A DNA stretch of 64,000 nt from Streptomyces sp. NBC_01439. Lineage in GTDB: Bacteria > Actinomycetota > Actinomycetes > Streptomycetales > Streptomycetaceae. The notes under the pieces are model-generated. The model made no database searches. It had not been told where the DNA came from and saw only the letters and a list, made by a program, of their open reading frames with translations. This document shows, piece by piece, positions 26,064-35,587 of the stretch; position 1 is the first letter of the stretch; each line of letters begins with the position of its first letter. Location of the stretch: assembly GCF_036227605.1 (NCBI RefSeq), contig NZ_CP109487.1, forward strand, positions 434,001-498,000, given 5' to 3'. Position numbers and translations under genes: made by a program.

Positions 26064-27587
26064 ATGCATCCTTCCCCCTCCCCGGCCGAAGAGGCCGTCG
26101 CCGCCGAACTGGCCGACGTACGCCCGTCACTCGGACCCTCGTACGTCGCCGCGCTCGGCGGTGCCCGAGCGGCCGTGCTGACCCGGCTGTGGCGGGCCCT
26201 GGCCTTCGAGCCCCTGCCCTGGGTCGTCGGCCGCGAGCACGCGCCCGACGGCCTGGCGCTGCTGCTGGCCGGGGGCGCCCGGCTGGAGGGCCCGCTGCCG
26301 GACCCGTACGCGACCGGGCCCTACGTGAGCGAGCTGCTGCTCGACGGCAAGCCCTACCGGCAGGCCGCGCGGCTGGTGACGGCCCTCGGAGTGCCGCACG
26401 GGGAGCAGTTCGCCGCCGAGCTGGACGGCTGTACGGCCTCCCTCGCGCTCTCCCGGGCGGGTCAGCCGCCCACCGGGAAGGACTCCGCCCCGCGGACCAC
26501 GTGGGAATGGGAGCAGCGGGTGGTCGACGGGCATCCCTACCACCCGAACTGTCGTTCCCGGCCCGGTTTCTCGGTGGCCGAGCAGCTGGCGTACGCGCCC
26601 GAGCACCGGCCGGTGGTGGAACTCGGGCTGGTCGCCGTACGGGCCGAGGAGTGCCTGGTCACCGGCGACTGGCCCGCGGAGCTGCGGGACGCGGGGCGAA
26701 TCCTGGTCCCGGTGCACCCCTGGCAGGCGGCGCACGTCCTGAAGCACGAGCGGGTGCGGCCCGGTTTCGCGGCGCATCCGCTGATGGCCCTGCGCACCCT
26801 GGCCCCCGCCGACGGCGGGGCGCACGTGAAGACCGCGCTGAGCGCCCGGCTCACTTCGTCCGTGCGGGACATCTCCGTCTACTCCATCGAGACGGCGGCG
26901 GCCGTCTCGGCCTTCGCCCAGGGCCTGTCCGAGCGGCTCGACGGCCGGCTGCACATCACCCGCACGCTGGGCGCCACGACCGCGCACAGTCCGGACCTGG
27001 CGGCCGTGCTGCGCGAGCCGCCGGAGGTGTACGCGGACGCCGCCGCCGGTGAGCGGGTGCTGCCGGTGGCGGCCCTGGCCTCCTTCGGCCCGGCGCGCTC
27101 GGCGGCCTGGCGGGCCGAGTTCGCCCGGCTCGCGCTCTCGGTGTGCCTGCGGGTGCTGGAGCTCGGGGTGGCCCTGGAGGCGCACGGCCAGAACCTCCTC
27201 GTCGTCCTCTCCCCCACCGGCGCCCCGCTGCGGCTGGTCTACCGCGATCTCGCCGACATCCGGATCAGCCCGGCCCGGCTGGCCCGGCACGGCCTGCCGG
27301 TGCCGCCCCTGTCCGGCAGGCTGGTCACCGACGACGTGACCGTGCTGCGGCGCAAGCTGTTCGGGTCCTTGTTGACGGGGGCGCTCGGGGCGACGGCGGG
27401 CTCGGCCGCGGCCTTCGCCGAGGCCCTCGCGGAGGTGGCCGCCCTACCTGCCACCGCGGACACCTCGGACACCGAGGCGCTGCTGACCGGGCCGCTGCCC
27501 ACCAAGGCGCTCACCCGGATGCGGCTGAGTCCCGGGGTTCCGGGCGACCAGTGGGCGGAACTGCCCAATCCGCTGCTCGGAGGGTGA
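26064..27587 (+). CDS. IucA/IucC-family NRPS-independent siderophore synthetase
   Basis: 507 residues, second NIS synthetase. Landmarks: VVDGHPYHPNCRSRPGFSVAEQLAYAPEH (ATP site), VPVHPWQAAHVL, VKTALSARLTSSVRDISVYS, LGVALEAHGQNLLVVLS and LVYRDLADIRI. ATG 26064 has GGAG 9 nt upstream. Together with the divergent synthetase it could make a citrate- or dicarboxylate-type siderophore. The two proteins are clearly diverged paralogues, so they probably act on successive condensations. A methyltransferase follows. Confidence 0.9.
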   Translation: MHPSPSPAEEAVAAELADVRPSLGPSYVAALGGARAAVLTRLWRALAFEPLPWVVGREHAPDGLALLLAGGARLEGPLPDPYATGPYVSELLLDGKPYRQAARLVTALGVPHGEQFAAELDGCTASLALSRAGQPPTGKDSAPRTTWEWEQRVVDGHPYHPNCRSRPGFSVAEQLAYAPEHRPVVELGLVAVRAEECLVTGDWPAELRDAGRILVPVHPWQAAHVLKHERVRPGFAAHPLMALRTLAPADGGAHVKTALSARLTSSVRDISVYSIETAAAVSAFAQGLSERLDGRLHITRTLGATTAHSPDLAAVLREPPEVYADAAAGERVLPVAALASFGPARSAAWRAEFARLALSVCLRVLELGVALEAHGQNLLVVLSPTGAPLRLVYRDLADIRISPARLARHGLPVPPLSGRLVTDDVTVLRRKLFGSLLTGALGATAGSAAAFAEALAEVAALPATADTSDTEALLTGPLPTKALTRMRLSPGVPGDQWAELPNPLLGG

Positions 27588-27645
27588 GCGGGAGCACTCG
27601 GTCGGTTTCCCCCCGGAGGGGCTCTGGAGGCTACTGTTCAGGGGC

Positions 27646-28299
27646 ATGACAGAGACCTCGTACCTCAGCTCCGTACGGGCGTCCTACGACGCCGTCGCCG
27701 TCGACTACGCGCGGCTGCTCAGCACCGAACTGGCCGGAAAGCCGCTGGACCGGGCCATGTTGGCGGCCTTCGCCGAGTACGTGCGCGACGACGCGGGCGG
27801 CGGTGGCCGGGCGGTGGCCGACCTGGGCTGCGGTCCGGGCCGGGTGACCGCGCACCTGGCCGGTCTGGGCCTTCGGGCCTTCGGCGTCGACCTGTCCCCG
27901 GCGATGGTTGCGGTGGCCCGCCGGACGTATCCGGGGCTGCGCTTCGAGGTGGCGTCGATGGCCGCCCTGGACGTGGCCGACGGGGTCCTCGGCGGGGTGC
28001 TGGCCTGGTACTCCACCGTGCACACCCCGCCCTCCCAGCTGCCCGGGCTGTTCGCGGAGTTCGCCCGGGTGCTGGCGCCGGGCGGCCATTTCCTGATCGC
28101 CTTCAAGGCGGGCGACGAGCTGATCCGGCTGGAGCACGCGTACGGGCATCCGGTCGACCTCGACGTGTACCGGACCCCGCCCGAGCAGGTCGCCGGTCTG
28201 CTGGGCGGGGCCGGGCTGACCGAGGTGGCCCGGCTGGTTCGCGAGGCGGGCCCCGGTGAGACGTCCCCCCAGGGCTTCCTGCTGGCGCGCAAGGGGTAG
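27646..28299 (+). CDS. Class I SAM-dependent methyltransferase
   Basis: 217 residues. N-terminal SVRASYDAVAVDYARLL, motif I VADLGCGPGRVT (about 60-71), motif II GVDLSPAMVAVARR, then a MASMAALDV-like loop and ARVLAPGGHFLIAFKAG. The fold is that of UbiE/BioC-type small-molecule methyltransferases. ATG 27646, 58 nt after the siderophore synthetase, so possibly in that operon; whether it modifies the siderophore is unknown. Confidence 0.9.
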   Translation: MTETSYLSSVRASYDAVAVDYARLLSTELAGKPLDRAMLAAFAEYVRDDAGGGGRAVADLGCGPGRVTAHLAGLGLRAFGVDLSPAMVAVARRTYPGLRFEVASMAALDVADGVLGGVLAWYSTVHTPPSQLPGLFAEFARVLAPGGHFLIAFKAGDELIRLEHAYGHPVDLDVYRTPPEQVAGLLGGAGLTEVARLVREAGPGETSPQGFLLARKG

Positions 28300-28402
28300 G
28301 CCAGCCGGGGTCCCGCCGCCGGGGCAGCTGCGCGGGTGCCGTTGACTGCCGCCGTGGACATGGACGACGCGGTGGCAAGGGGAGCGGAAACGGGGGCGGG
28401 GC

Positions 28403-28654
28403 GAGAGCGGCGGGCTCGTCCTGCGGCGTTTCCGGGACGGCGACTCGGTGGAGGAGCTGACCGCCCTGCTCCACCGGGCCTACGCGGACCACGCCGCCGC
28501 CGGACGGGTCTTCTTCGCCTCGTACCAGTCGCCCCGGGACACCCGCCACCGGCTGGGCAAGGGCGAGCGCTGGGTCGCGACGGAGGACGGGGCGCTGATC
28601 GGCACGGTCACCGTGTCCGCCCCGCATCGAGACGCCCGGGAGCCAGTGCTGTGA
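28403..28654 (+). pseudogene. GNAT acetyltransferase N-terminal remnant
   Basis: In-frame sequence gives GLVLRRFRDGDSVEELTALLHRAYADHAAAGRVFF... then GKGERWVATEDGALIGTVTV, the first half of a GNAT fold. It stops after REPVL at 28654, before the acetyl-CoA loop, and no proper start exists upstream in this frame. A decayed fragment between the methyltransferase and the flavoprotein gene. Confidence 0.6.
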
Positions 28655-28768
28655 CCGGGTCCCCGGTGAGGTCCGGGAAGCGCTCCAGCAGGGCCGTTCA
28701 GGGGGCACCCCGGTGCGTGTGGGACCCGCCTGCACGGCTATCGGCCCGGGCGGTGGCAGGAAGGAGGT

Positions 28769-30313
28769 ATGAGCCTCCATCGCCGCCAAGTCCTGGGCAG
28801 CGCGGCCGCGGCCGTCCTCGCCACCGTCGGAGCGGCGGCCCGGACCCCGGACTACGGGGCGCTGGCGCGCGGCGTGGACGGGCGCGTGGTGCTCCCCGGG
28901 GACCGGGACTACCCGGAGGCCCGCCGGCTGTTCCAGCCCCGGTACGACACCGTCGCTCCGGCCGCGGTGGCCTATCCCGCGCACGCCGGGGACGTGGCCG
29001 TCTGCCTGGACTTCGCCCGCCGCTCGGCCGCGCCCGTGGTCCCGCGCGGCGGCGGGCACAGCTACGCCGGCTGGTCCACGCGATCCGCCGGGCTGGTGGT
29101 CGACACCGGGGCCATGGCCGCGGTGTCGGTCGACGGCGACGGCGGGGAAGGCGGGCAAGGCGGGCAAGGCGGCGTACGGATCGGCGCCGGGGCCCGGCTC
29201 GGGGACGTGCACGCGGCCCTCGCCCCGCACGGCAGGTCCGTCCCGACCGGGCTGTGCCCCTCCGTCGGCATCGCCGGACTCACCCTCGGCGGCGGCCTGG
29301 GCCTGGCTTCGCGGGCGTACGGGACCACCTCCGACCGGCTCACCGGGGCCCGGGTGGTCACCCCCGACGGGATCGTCCGCGAGGTTTCCGCCGACCGGGA
29401 TCCGGAGCTCTTCTGGGCGCTGCGCGGCGGTGGCGGCGGAAACTTCGGCGTGGTCACCGAGTTCCGCTTGCGCACGCACCCGGTCGACGCGTGCGCCTTC
29501 GCCGAACTCCGCTGGCCCGGCGGTGACTCCGCGGCCGTGCTGCGCGGCTGGCAGCGCTGGCTGGCCGGGCTGCCGGACCCGTTCTGGAGCCAGGTGGAGT
29601 TCACCGTCGAGGCGGGTGCCGGAGCCGGGGTACCACCGGCGGTACGGGTGGTGTGCCTCGACGGGCGTCACGAGCTGGAGCGGCAGTTGACCCGGCTGTC
29701 CGACCTGGTCGGCGGGGCACCGCGGGACAGCTGGATCACCGTACGCAGCCACGAGGACACCGTCCGGGTCATGTCCGGCTGCTCGGAGCTGGGCCCGGCG
29801 CAGTGCCGGCTGCCGGGCACCCTGCCGGGCCGGGACCCGCAAGGGCGGCTCGGCCGCGACTCGTACGCCGCACGGTCCGACTTCTGGGCGGGCGGCGGAC
29901 TGCCGGACGCGGCGATCGGCGCGGTGCTGGACGCCGTGCGGCGGTACGGGGCGAGCGTGCCCGGGGGCGGCCTGGGCGTGGTCCAGTTCGACGGGGTCTG
30001 CGGCGGCGCGGTGAACCGCGTCCCGGCCGGCTCCACCGCCTTCGTCCACCGCGACAGCGCCTTCCTCGCCCAGTACCTCGCCTACTGGCCCGAATCCGCA
30101 GCGGCGGCCGAGGTCGCCCGGCACCAGGGCTGGCTGGACGGGCTCTGGCAGGACCTGCGCCCCTGGGCGAGCGGCCGCGCGTACCAGAACTACACCGACC
30201 CGAAGCTCACGGGCTGGCGCGAGGCCTACTACGGCCCGAACCTCGCGCGCCTGCAGCAGGTCCGGCGTGTCTACGACCCGGACCGGCTCTTCCGTTTCCC
30301 CCAGGCCCTTTAG
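28769..30313 (+). CDS. Secreted FAD-linked oxidase, BBE type
   Basis: 514 residues. A twin-arginine leader (MSLHRRQVLGSAAAAVLATVG) suggests folded export with FAD bound. FAD_binding_4 domain: VPRGGGHSYAGWS (His for 8-alpha FAD linkage) and PTGLCPSVGIAGLTLGGG, whose Cys matches the second covalent link of bicovalent enzymes. The C-terminal BBE motif YQNYTDPKLTGWREAYYG is intact. Such enzymes oxidise sugars or alkaloid-like secondary metabolites. Preceded by AGGAGG at 28760-28765. The protease gene starts 12 nt after its stop, so they are probably cotranscribed. Confidence 0.92.
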   Translation: MSLHRRQVLGSAAAAVLATVGAAARTPDYGALARGVDGRVVLPGDRDYPEARRLFQPRYDTVAPAAVAYPAHAGDVAVCLDFARRSAAPVVPRGGGHSYAGWSTRSAGLVVDTGAMAAVSVDGDGGEGGQGGQGGVRIGAGARLGDVHAALAPHGRSVPTGLCPSVGIAGLTLGGGLGLASRAYGTTSDRLTGARVVTPDGIVREVSADRDPELFWALRGGGGGNFGVVTEFRLRTHPVDACAFAELRWPGGDSAAVLRGWQRWLAGLPDPFWSQVEFTVEAGAGAGVPPAVRVVCLDGRHELERQLTRLSDLVGGAPRDSWITVRSHEDTVRVMSGCSELGPAQCRLPGTLPGRDPQGRLGRDSYAARSDFWAGGGLPDAAIGAVLDAVRRYGASVPGGGLGVVQFDGVCGGAVNRVPAGSTAFVHRDSAFLAQYLAYWPESAAAAEVARHQGWLDGLWQDLRPWASGRAYQNYTDPKLTGWREAYYGPNLARLQQVRRVYDPDRLFRFPQAL

Positions 30314-30325
30314 GGAGTGTCCGGC

Positions 30326-31564
30326 ATGCGACGTACGTTGACGATGGCCGTGGTGGCGGCCGCCCTGCTGGTGTCGGGGGGGCCGCTGCCCGTGGCCGAG
30401 GCCGGAGGCGTCGCCGCCCCGGTGGCCGTGGGCCGCTGGTCGGCGCGCGAGGCGCAGTCCTTCTGGAGCGCCGAACGAATGGCCTCCGCAGCACCGTTGC
30501 CGCCCGTACCGCCCGCACGCGTGGATCCCGCGCCGCCCGCGGTGCCCGAACGCCCGGAGCCGGCCGAACCGATCGGAGGGGCCGAACCGGCCGAACCGGT
30601 CGAGGCGGTCGAGGCGGTCGAGGCGGTCGAGGCGGTCGAGGCGGTCCCGATCGCCACGCCGACCCCCGCCGCGACAGGGCTCCCGCTGCCCACCACGACA
30701 CCCGCGCCGGCTTCCGCTCCCCCTCCCGTCCCCACTCCTCCCGCCGTTCCCGTGCCCGTGCCCGCCCGCGCGCCAACGGCTCCGGCTCCGCTTCCCGCCC
30801 CGGCACGCCCGGCCGTTCCGCGGCTGCCGGCCCTCACCACCGGCATCGGGCAGAACTTCGACGGCATCCCGGTCACCGGCCGGATGTTCCTCGTCAAGGC
30901 CGGTGGGACCTACTTCTGCACCGCCAGCGTGGTCTCCTCCCCCGGCCGCAACCTGGTGCTCACCGCGGCGCACTGCCTGCTCGGCTCCGACACCCAGCAG
31001 GTGGCCTTCGTACCGCAGTACACCCGGGCGAAGCCGCAGCCGTACGGCCTGTTCCCGGTCCTGCGGGACGCGGACGGGCGCTCCAAGATCTGGATCGACC
31101 CGCGCTACCGCTCCCAGGGCGTCGACCGCGCAGCAGCCCTCGACGCGGCCTTCGCCCAGGTGGGTCCGAACGCCCGCGGCTTCTCGGTGGAGGACGTGGT
31201 GGGCGGGAACCGGCTGCGGACCGGGGCCGGTTACGCGCACGCACGGGTCACGTTGATCGGCTACCCGGCCTCGGCCGCCCGGCCGCGGGTGTGCGTCAAC
31301 CGGACGACGAAGTTCACCAGTGCCGACGCGCGGATCCCGGGATCGTTCCTGCGGATCGACTGCACCGGCTATCCCGGCGGGACCAGCGGCGGCCCGTTCC
31401 TGACCCGCTACGACGCGCGCACGGGGACCGGTGACGTGGTGGGGGTCATCGGCGGCTGGAAGACCGGCGGGGACAAGGTCGACACCTCGTACAGCTCCTA
31501 CTTCGGCGCGGACATCAGGAAGTTGTACGAGAAGGCGGTAGCCGGGGCGAAGGCGCGGCGGTGA
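30326..31564 (+). CDS. Secreted trypsin-like serine protease
   Basis: 412 residues. Signal peptide (about 1-28, VVAAALLVSGGPLPVAEA), a long Pro/Ala/Glu-rich linker (about 50-170) containing an EAV repeat, then a chymotrypsin-fold domain (about 175-412). Triad: His in LTAAHCLLG, Asp in AALDAAFAQV, Ser in YPGGTSGGPFLT. ATG 30326 follows GGGAG; a GTG nine bases earlier is possible. Likely extracellular, with the linker perhaps spanning the cell wall. Confidence 0.9.
   Translation: MRRTLTMAVVAAALLVSGGPLPVAEAGGVAAPVAVGRWSAREAQSFWSAERMASAAPLPPVPPARVDPAPPAVPERPEPAEPIGGAEPAEPVEAVEAVEAVEAVEAVPIATPTPAATGLPLPTTTPAPASAPPPVPTPPAVPVPVPARAPTAPAPLPAPARPAVPRLPALTTGIGQNFDGIPVTGRMFLVKAGGTYFCTASVVSSPGRNLVLTAAHCLLGSDTQQVAFVPQYTRAKPQPYGLFPVLRDADGRSKIWIDPRYRSQGVDRAAALDAAFAQVGPNARGFSVEDVVGGNRLRTGAGYAHARVTLIGYPASAARPRVCVNRTTKFTSADARIPGSFLRIDCTGYPGGTSGGPFLTRYDARTGTGDVVGVIGGWKTGGDKVDTSYSSYFGADIRKLYEKAVAGAKARR
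30601..30645. repeat. 9-bp tandem repeat encoding Glu-Ala-Val units
   Basis: Five uninterrupted copies of CGAGGCGGT within the protease linker. The unit is a multiple of three, so slippage would lengthen or shorten the linker without a frameshift. Confidence 0.85.
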
Positions 31565-31910
31565 GCACCCTTGCCCGGCGGGTCCGGCGCGGGTTGCCGA
31601 CCGTGCGCGGGGTCGCGACGGGCCCGTCGCCGTTCAGCGCGTCGGCGGGCGCGAGGCCGAGCCGGCGGCGCAGGTCGGCGAGGGCCGCATGGACGGGCGC
31701 GAGGACCACCTCGGCGCCCGGGTCGAGGGACGCGAGGGCGTGCGCGGTGGTCTCGATCGCCTCCGCGGCGTCCTCGGCGGCGGCCCGGCTCCATCCACCG
31801 GGCGCGCCGGTACCCCAGGGGGCGATGGTGTCGTAGAGGTGGCAGGCGGCATCGGCCACGGCGTCGGCCCGTTCACCGACGCCCGGCGCCGCGATGGTCG
31901 GCAGTTCCAT
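31515..31910 (-). CDS. Small hypothetical protein overlapping protease 3' end
   Basis: 131 residues, ATG 31910. The N-terminal ~95 residues look like a helical bundle (VGERADAVADAACHLYDTIAPWG, AAEDAAEAIETTAHALASLDPG, VHAALADLRRRLGLAP); the rest is basic and low-complexity. It overlaps the protease gene tail-to-tail by 50 bp and has no clear ribosome site. It lies 61 nt after the HXXEE gene on the same strand. Coding is likely but not certain. Confidence 0.45.
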   Translation of the reverse strand: MELPTIAAPGVGERADAVADAACHLYDTIAPWGTGAPGGWSRAAAEDAAEAIETTAHALASLDPGAEVVLAPVHAALADLRRRLGLAPADALNGDGPVATPRTVGNPRRTRRARVLTAAPSPRLPPSRTTS

Positions 31911-31971
31911 GCCGGGTCAACGAGCCGATGCCGCCCTGGGTGCGTACGGACGGGTGCCGAAGGACCGGGGA

Positions 31972-32526
31972 CTACCGCGCGGACGCGGCCCGGCGGATCC
32001 GCCGGGCGACGGCGTGCGAGGCGGCGGTGGCCGCGCCCGCGAGGGCTAGGCCCGAGACGACGTCGCGCGGCCGTGTGGGCCGCAGGACCCCGGCCCGGCG
32101 CAGTCGGCCGCGCGCCCACAGGGTGAAGGGCACCACGAGCAGTGGTGAGGTGACCACGCCGGGGGTGTAGCCGCGGGTGGCGACGGCCTGGGCGACGTGC
32201 ACGAGGCCGTGTAGGCCGAAGCCGTTCAGCGAGGTCTGGTAGAAGGCGGAGCGCCCGCCGGTGCGGTACCCGTCGGCCGAAGCGGCAGCGACGATGAGTC
32301 CCATCACGGCGACCGCGGTGGCGAACTCGCGGCCGTTCACCGCTTCCATGCTCCGCCAGACCCGGTCGGGGACGCCGGGGTGGCGCTCGCGCAGGGCGGG
32401 GACCCGGGTCCGGGACCAGCGCGCCACGGTGGCCACTTCTTCGAGGTCATGCACGGCCCAGGCGGCGAACAGTCCTAAGGTGACGGCGCTCGGCGATATC
32501 GGGGGGCGGGAAGCGTCAGCGTTCAT
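31972..32526 (-). CDS. HXXEE-domain membrane protein
   Basis: 184 residues with four or so membrane helices. The first helix carries AAWAVHDLEEVATVARW, the His-x-x-Glu-Glu signature that names the family; a second pair lies in NGREFATAV and GLHGLVHVAQAV. ATG 32526 overlaps the AEC transporter stop in ATGA, so the two are coupled. Function of the family is unknown; the conserved His/Glu pattern suggests metal binding in the membrane. Confidence 0.85.
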   Translation of the reverse strand: MNADASRPPISPSAVTLGLFAAWAVHDLEEVATVARWSRTRVPALRERHPGVPDRVWRSMEAVNGREFATAVAVMGLIVAAASADGYRTGGRSAFYQTSLNGFGLHGLVHVAQAVATRGYTPGVVTSPLLVVPFTLWARGRLRRAGVLRPTRPRDVVSGLALAGAATAASHAVARRIRRAASAR

Positions 32527-33485
32527 ACGGCCACAGTCTGCAGCCACAGGGGCAGCAACAGAAGCGACACGAGCGAACTCTTGATCACGATCGACGCGGA
32601 GAGGTCGACGCCGACGTCGTAGCGCTGGGCGAAGATGAACAGGTTCTGCGGGGTCGGCATCGCCGCGATCAGGACGAGGTACGCGAGCCACTCGCCCCGC
32701 ACACCGACGAGCAGCCCGCAGACCGCCCAGGTCAGCAGCGGGAACACCAGGCACTTGAAGCCTACGAGGGCGAGTTCTTCGCGCGTGGTGCCCCGCAGCT
32801 GGAGGCCGAGGCCGCCCAGGTGGAGGCCCAGGGCGAACAGGGCCACCGGGGAGGCGCTGTCCCCGACGAACGCGGCGCCGTCCAAGGCGACGGCCGGGAC
32901 CCGGACCGAGAGCAGGTTGAGCAGGATCCCCGCGTTGCAGGCGAGGACCAACGGGGTCGCGAGCGAGGCGCCGACGGCGCGGGAGAGACGGCGCCCCGGG
33001 CCGCCCGCCGTCGGGCCCGCACGGCCCAGTTCCATGAGGGCGATGACGACCAAGGACAGTACGCAGACCTGGAACAGCAGGATCGGGAAGATCGGCGCCG
33101 CCGTCCCGAACACGGTGATGAAGACGGGGACGGCGAAGTAGGCGGTGTTCACCTGCACTCCCGCCATCACCCGCAGCGCCACGTCGCTGGGCTCGCGCAG
33201 GCCGTGGGCGACCGCCGCCACGGCCACCGCCACCACGGCGAGGGCCGCGGCCCCCGCATAGCCGCCGATCGCCCGCCAGTTGAACAGGGCCCCGAGATCG
33301 CTGGCGTAGATGTTGCCGAAGAGGTAACAGGGGACGGCGAAGAGGAAGGCGTAGTCGGAGAAGACCTTCGAAGCCTCGGCCGGAACGATCTTCCGGCGGG
33401 CGAGCAGCACGCCGCCGCCGAACGCCAGCAGCACCGGCACCAGTTTCTCCAACGCGGCAGCGCCACCCATGCCCGTATCCCCCAT
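32523..33485 (-). CDS. AEC-family (auxin efflux carrier-like) transporter
   Basis: 320 residues, about ten membrane helices in two five-helix bundles. Typical features: FLFAVPCYLFGNIYA, NTAYFAVPVF and MPTPQNLFIFAQRYD near the crossing loop. ATG 33485 has no ribosome site; ATG 33470 (MGGAAALEKL) follows GGGGGAT and may be the true start. Substrate could be an organic acid or amino acid. It diverges by 66 nt from the kinase at 33552, suggesting control by that two-component system. Confidence 0.88.
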   Translation of the reverse strand: MGDTGMGGAAALEKLVPVLLAFGGGVLLARRKIVPAEASKVFSDYAFLFAVPCYLFGNIYASDLGALFNWRAIGGYAGAAALAVVAVAVAAVAHGLREPSDVALRVMAGVQVNTAYFAVPVFITVFGTAAPIFPILLFQVCVLSLVVIALMELGRAGPTAGGPGRRLSRAVGASLATPLVLACNAGILLNLLSVRVPAVALDGAAFVGDSASPVALFALGLHLGGLGLQLRGTTREELALVGFKCLVFPLLTWAVCGLLVGVRGEWLAYLVLIAAMPTPQNLFIFAQRYDVGVDLSASIVIKSSLVSLLLLPLWLQTVAV

Positions 33486-33551
33486 GATCGACAGGCGAGC
33501 AGCCTAGCCCCACCCGCCTTCCGGCCCTCCGGCACATAGGCTGGCCCGATC

Positions 33552-34910
33552 ATGAGCGACGAACCCCGTAACCGGCTGCGCAGCCGCACCCGCGCAGGCA
33601 TCCGTTCCTCCTCGGCGGCCGGCGCCCGGGTGCCCGGCGCGCTGGCGCGGCTGGCCGTCGTGCTGCGCACGCCGGCCGGGGCGGCGCAGCCCCTGTTCGC
33701 GCAGGCACCCGGGCGGTGGCAGCGGGCGCTGCCGTTCGTCGTCGTCGGCATCTTCGTCGTCACCCTGCTGCCGGTGACGATCGCGGTGCTGTCCGACGAC
33801 TACGGGGTCGGCGGCGGTTGGGCGGGCGCGCTGGCCGTGGCGCAGACCGTGCCGCTGCTCCTCGCGCTGACCCGGCCGGTGCACGCCTGGCTCGTCGTAC
33901 TGATCGCCGACACCGTCGCCGCGGTGCTGCTGATCGGCGCCGACGAGGTGGCCGGGCATTCCTGGCCGTGGCCGCCGATGACCATCGTCGGCTACCTGGT
34001 GCTGATGGCCTGCCTGGGACTGCGCGAGTCCGTCCGGACCCTGGTCGGGGTGTGGCTGGTGACCGGCGTCGTCGGTACCGTCCTGGGCTTCTCCCCGCCC
34101 GCGGGCGTGACGAACACCGCCGCCCTGCTCTTCGTGCTCAGCGGCGTCATGCTGGTCCTGACGGGCGCGCTGCGCGGGGTCGGTGACGCGCAGCAGCGGG
34201 TCGCCGAGCAGGAGAGCATCAGCGAGGCGGAGCGGTCCCGGCGGACCTTGCTGGAGGAACGGGCCCGGATCGCGCGCGAGTTGCACGACGTGGTGGCCCA
34301 CCACATGTCGGTGATCACCGTGCAGGCCGATTCGGCGCCGTACCGGGTCCCCGGCATGTCGGAGCCCGTACGGGAGGAGTTCGCGGCGATCGCGGCGAGC
34401 GCGCGGGAGTCGTTGGGCGAGATGCGGCGGCTGCTGACCGTGCTGCGCGGCGACGGCGCGGGCGGGGCGGACGGCGCCGACGGCGAGCGGGCCCCGCAGC
34501 CGGGCATCGACCGGCTCCAGCAGTTGGTGGAGGCGACCGTACGGGCCGGGCAGCCGGTGGAACTGTCGCTGGCGGCCGGGGTGGCCGGGGCCGCGCCACC
34601 GGCGGTGGACCTGTCGGCGTACCGGATCGTGCAGGAGGCCCTGGCCAATGTGGTGCGGCACGCGCCCGGCGCTCCCACCCGGGTCTCGGTGACGGTGGAC
34701 GAGGACGAGGTCCTGGTGCTCGTGGTCAACGGTCCGGCGCGGGACGCCGTGGTGGAGCTGGAGGGTTCGGGCACGGGGCACGGTCTGGTGGGGATGCGCG
34801 AGCGCGTACGGTTGACCGGCGGGACGCTCGACACGGGCCCGCTGGCCGACGGCGGCTTCCGGGTCGCCGCCCGGTTGCCCTTGAACGATCCGACCGAGGA
34901 CCCCAGTTGA
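33552..34910 (+). CDS. Two-component sensor histidine kinase
   Basis: 452 residues. A basic cytoplasmic N-terminus, then five membrane helices (about 58-205), a HisKA_3 domain with ARIARELHDVVAHHMSV (His near 245) and a HATPase_c domain with YRIVQEALANVVRHA and GHGLVGMRERVRL. Its last bases overlap the regulator start (TTGA). The kinase type (DesK/NarX group) lacks a periplasmic sensor, so it probably senses through the membrane. Confidence 0.93.
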   Translation: MSDEPRNRLRSRTRAGIRSSSAAGARVPGALARLAVVLRTPAGAAQPLFAQAPGRWQRALPFVVVGIFVVTLLPVTIAVLSDDYGVGGGWAGALAVAQTVPLLLALTRPVHAWLVVLIADTVAAVLLIGADEVAGHSWPWPPMTIVGYLVLMACLGLRESVRTLVGVWLVTGVVGTVLGFSPPAGVTNTAALLFVLSGVMLVLTGALRGVGDAQQRVAEQESISEAERSRRTLLEERARIARELHDVVAHHMSVITVQADSAPYRVPGMSEPVREEFAAIAASARESLGEMRRLLTVLRGDGAGGADGADGERAPQPGIDRLQQLVEATVRAGQPVELSLAAGVAGAAPPAVDLSAYRIVQEALANVVRHAPGAPTRVSVTVDEDEVLVLVVNGPARDAVVELEGSGTGHGLVGMRERVRLTGGTLDTGPLADGGFRVAARLPLNDPTEDPS

Positions 34911-35587
34911 CCATTCGCGTGATCATCGTCGACGACCAGGCCATGGTGCGGGCCGGGTTCGCCGCCCTGCTGTCGGCACAGGCCGACATCGACGTGGTGG
35001 GCGAGGCGCCCGACGGGCGGCAGGGGGTGCGGCTGTCCCGTTCCACGCACCCCGATGTGGTGCTGATGGACGTGCGGATGCCGGAGATGGACGGGCTCAC
35101 GGCGGCCCGGGAGATCCTCGATCCCCCGCCCGGGGTGGTGCACCGGCCGAGGGTGCTGATGCTGACCACCTTCGACATCGACGACTACGTGTACGAGGCG
35201 CTGCGCGCGGGGGCCTCCGGGTTCCTGCTCAAGGACGCCCCGCCGGCCGATCTGATCGCCGCGGTCCGGGTGGTCGCCTCGGGCGAGGCGCTGCTGGCGC
35301 CTTCGGTGACGCGGCGGCTGATCGCGGACTTCGTCCAGCAGCGCCCGGCGCCGCGCAAGGACCCGGCGCTGCGGCTGAAGGGGCTCACCCCGCGCGAGAC
35401 CGAGGTGTTGGAGCTCATCGCGCGGGGGCTGTCGAACCAGGAGATCGCGGGGCACCTGGTACTGGCGGAGCAGACGGTGAAGACGCACATCGGGCGGGTG
35501 CTGGCCAAGCTCGACCTGCGGGACCGGGCGCAGGCCGTGATCTTCGCGTACGAGGCGGGGCTGGTGCGGCCGGGCGACTCCGGCTGA
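34907..35587 (+). CDS. NarL/LuxR-family response regulator
   Basis: 226 residues. Receiver with VDD at 8-10, phospho-acceptor Asp55 in VLMDVRMPEMDG, Lys in LLKDAPPAD; LuxR-type helix-turn-helix about 155-220 (LTPRETEVLELIARGLSNQEIAGHLVLAEQTVKTHI). It begins with TTG at 34907, sharing four bases with the kinase stop, so expression is coupled. Partner of the kinase at 33552. Confidence 0.93.
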   Translation: MTIRVIIVDDQAMVRAGFAALLSAQADIDVVGEAPDGRQGVRLSRSTHPDVVLMDVRMPEMDGLTAAREILDPPPGVVHRPRVLMLTTFDIDDYVYEALRAGASGFLLKDAPPADLIAAVRVVASGEALLAPSVTRRLIADFVQQRPAPRKDPALRLKGLTPRETEVLELIARGLSNQEIAGHLVLAEQTVKTHIGRVLAKLDLRDRAQAVIFAYEAGLVRPGDSG

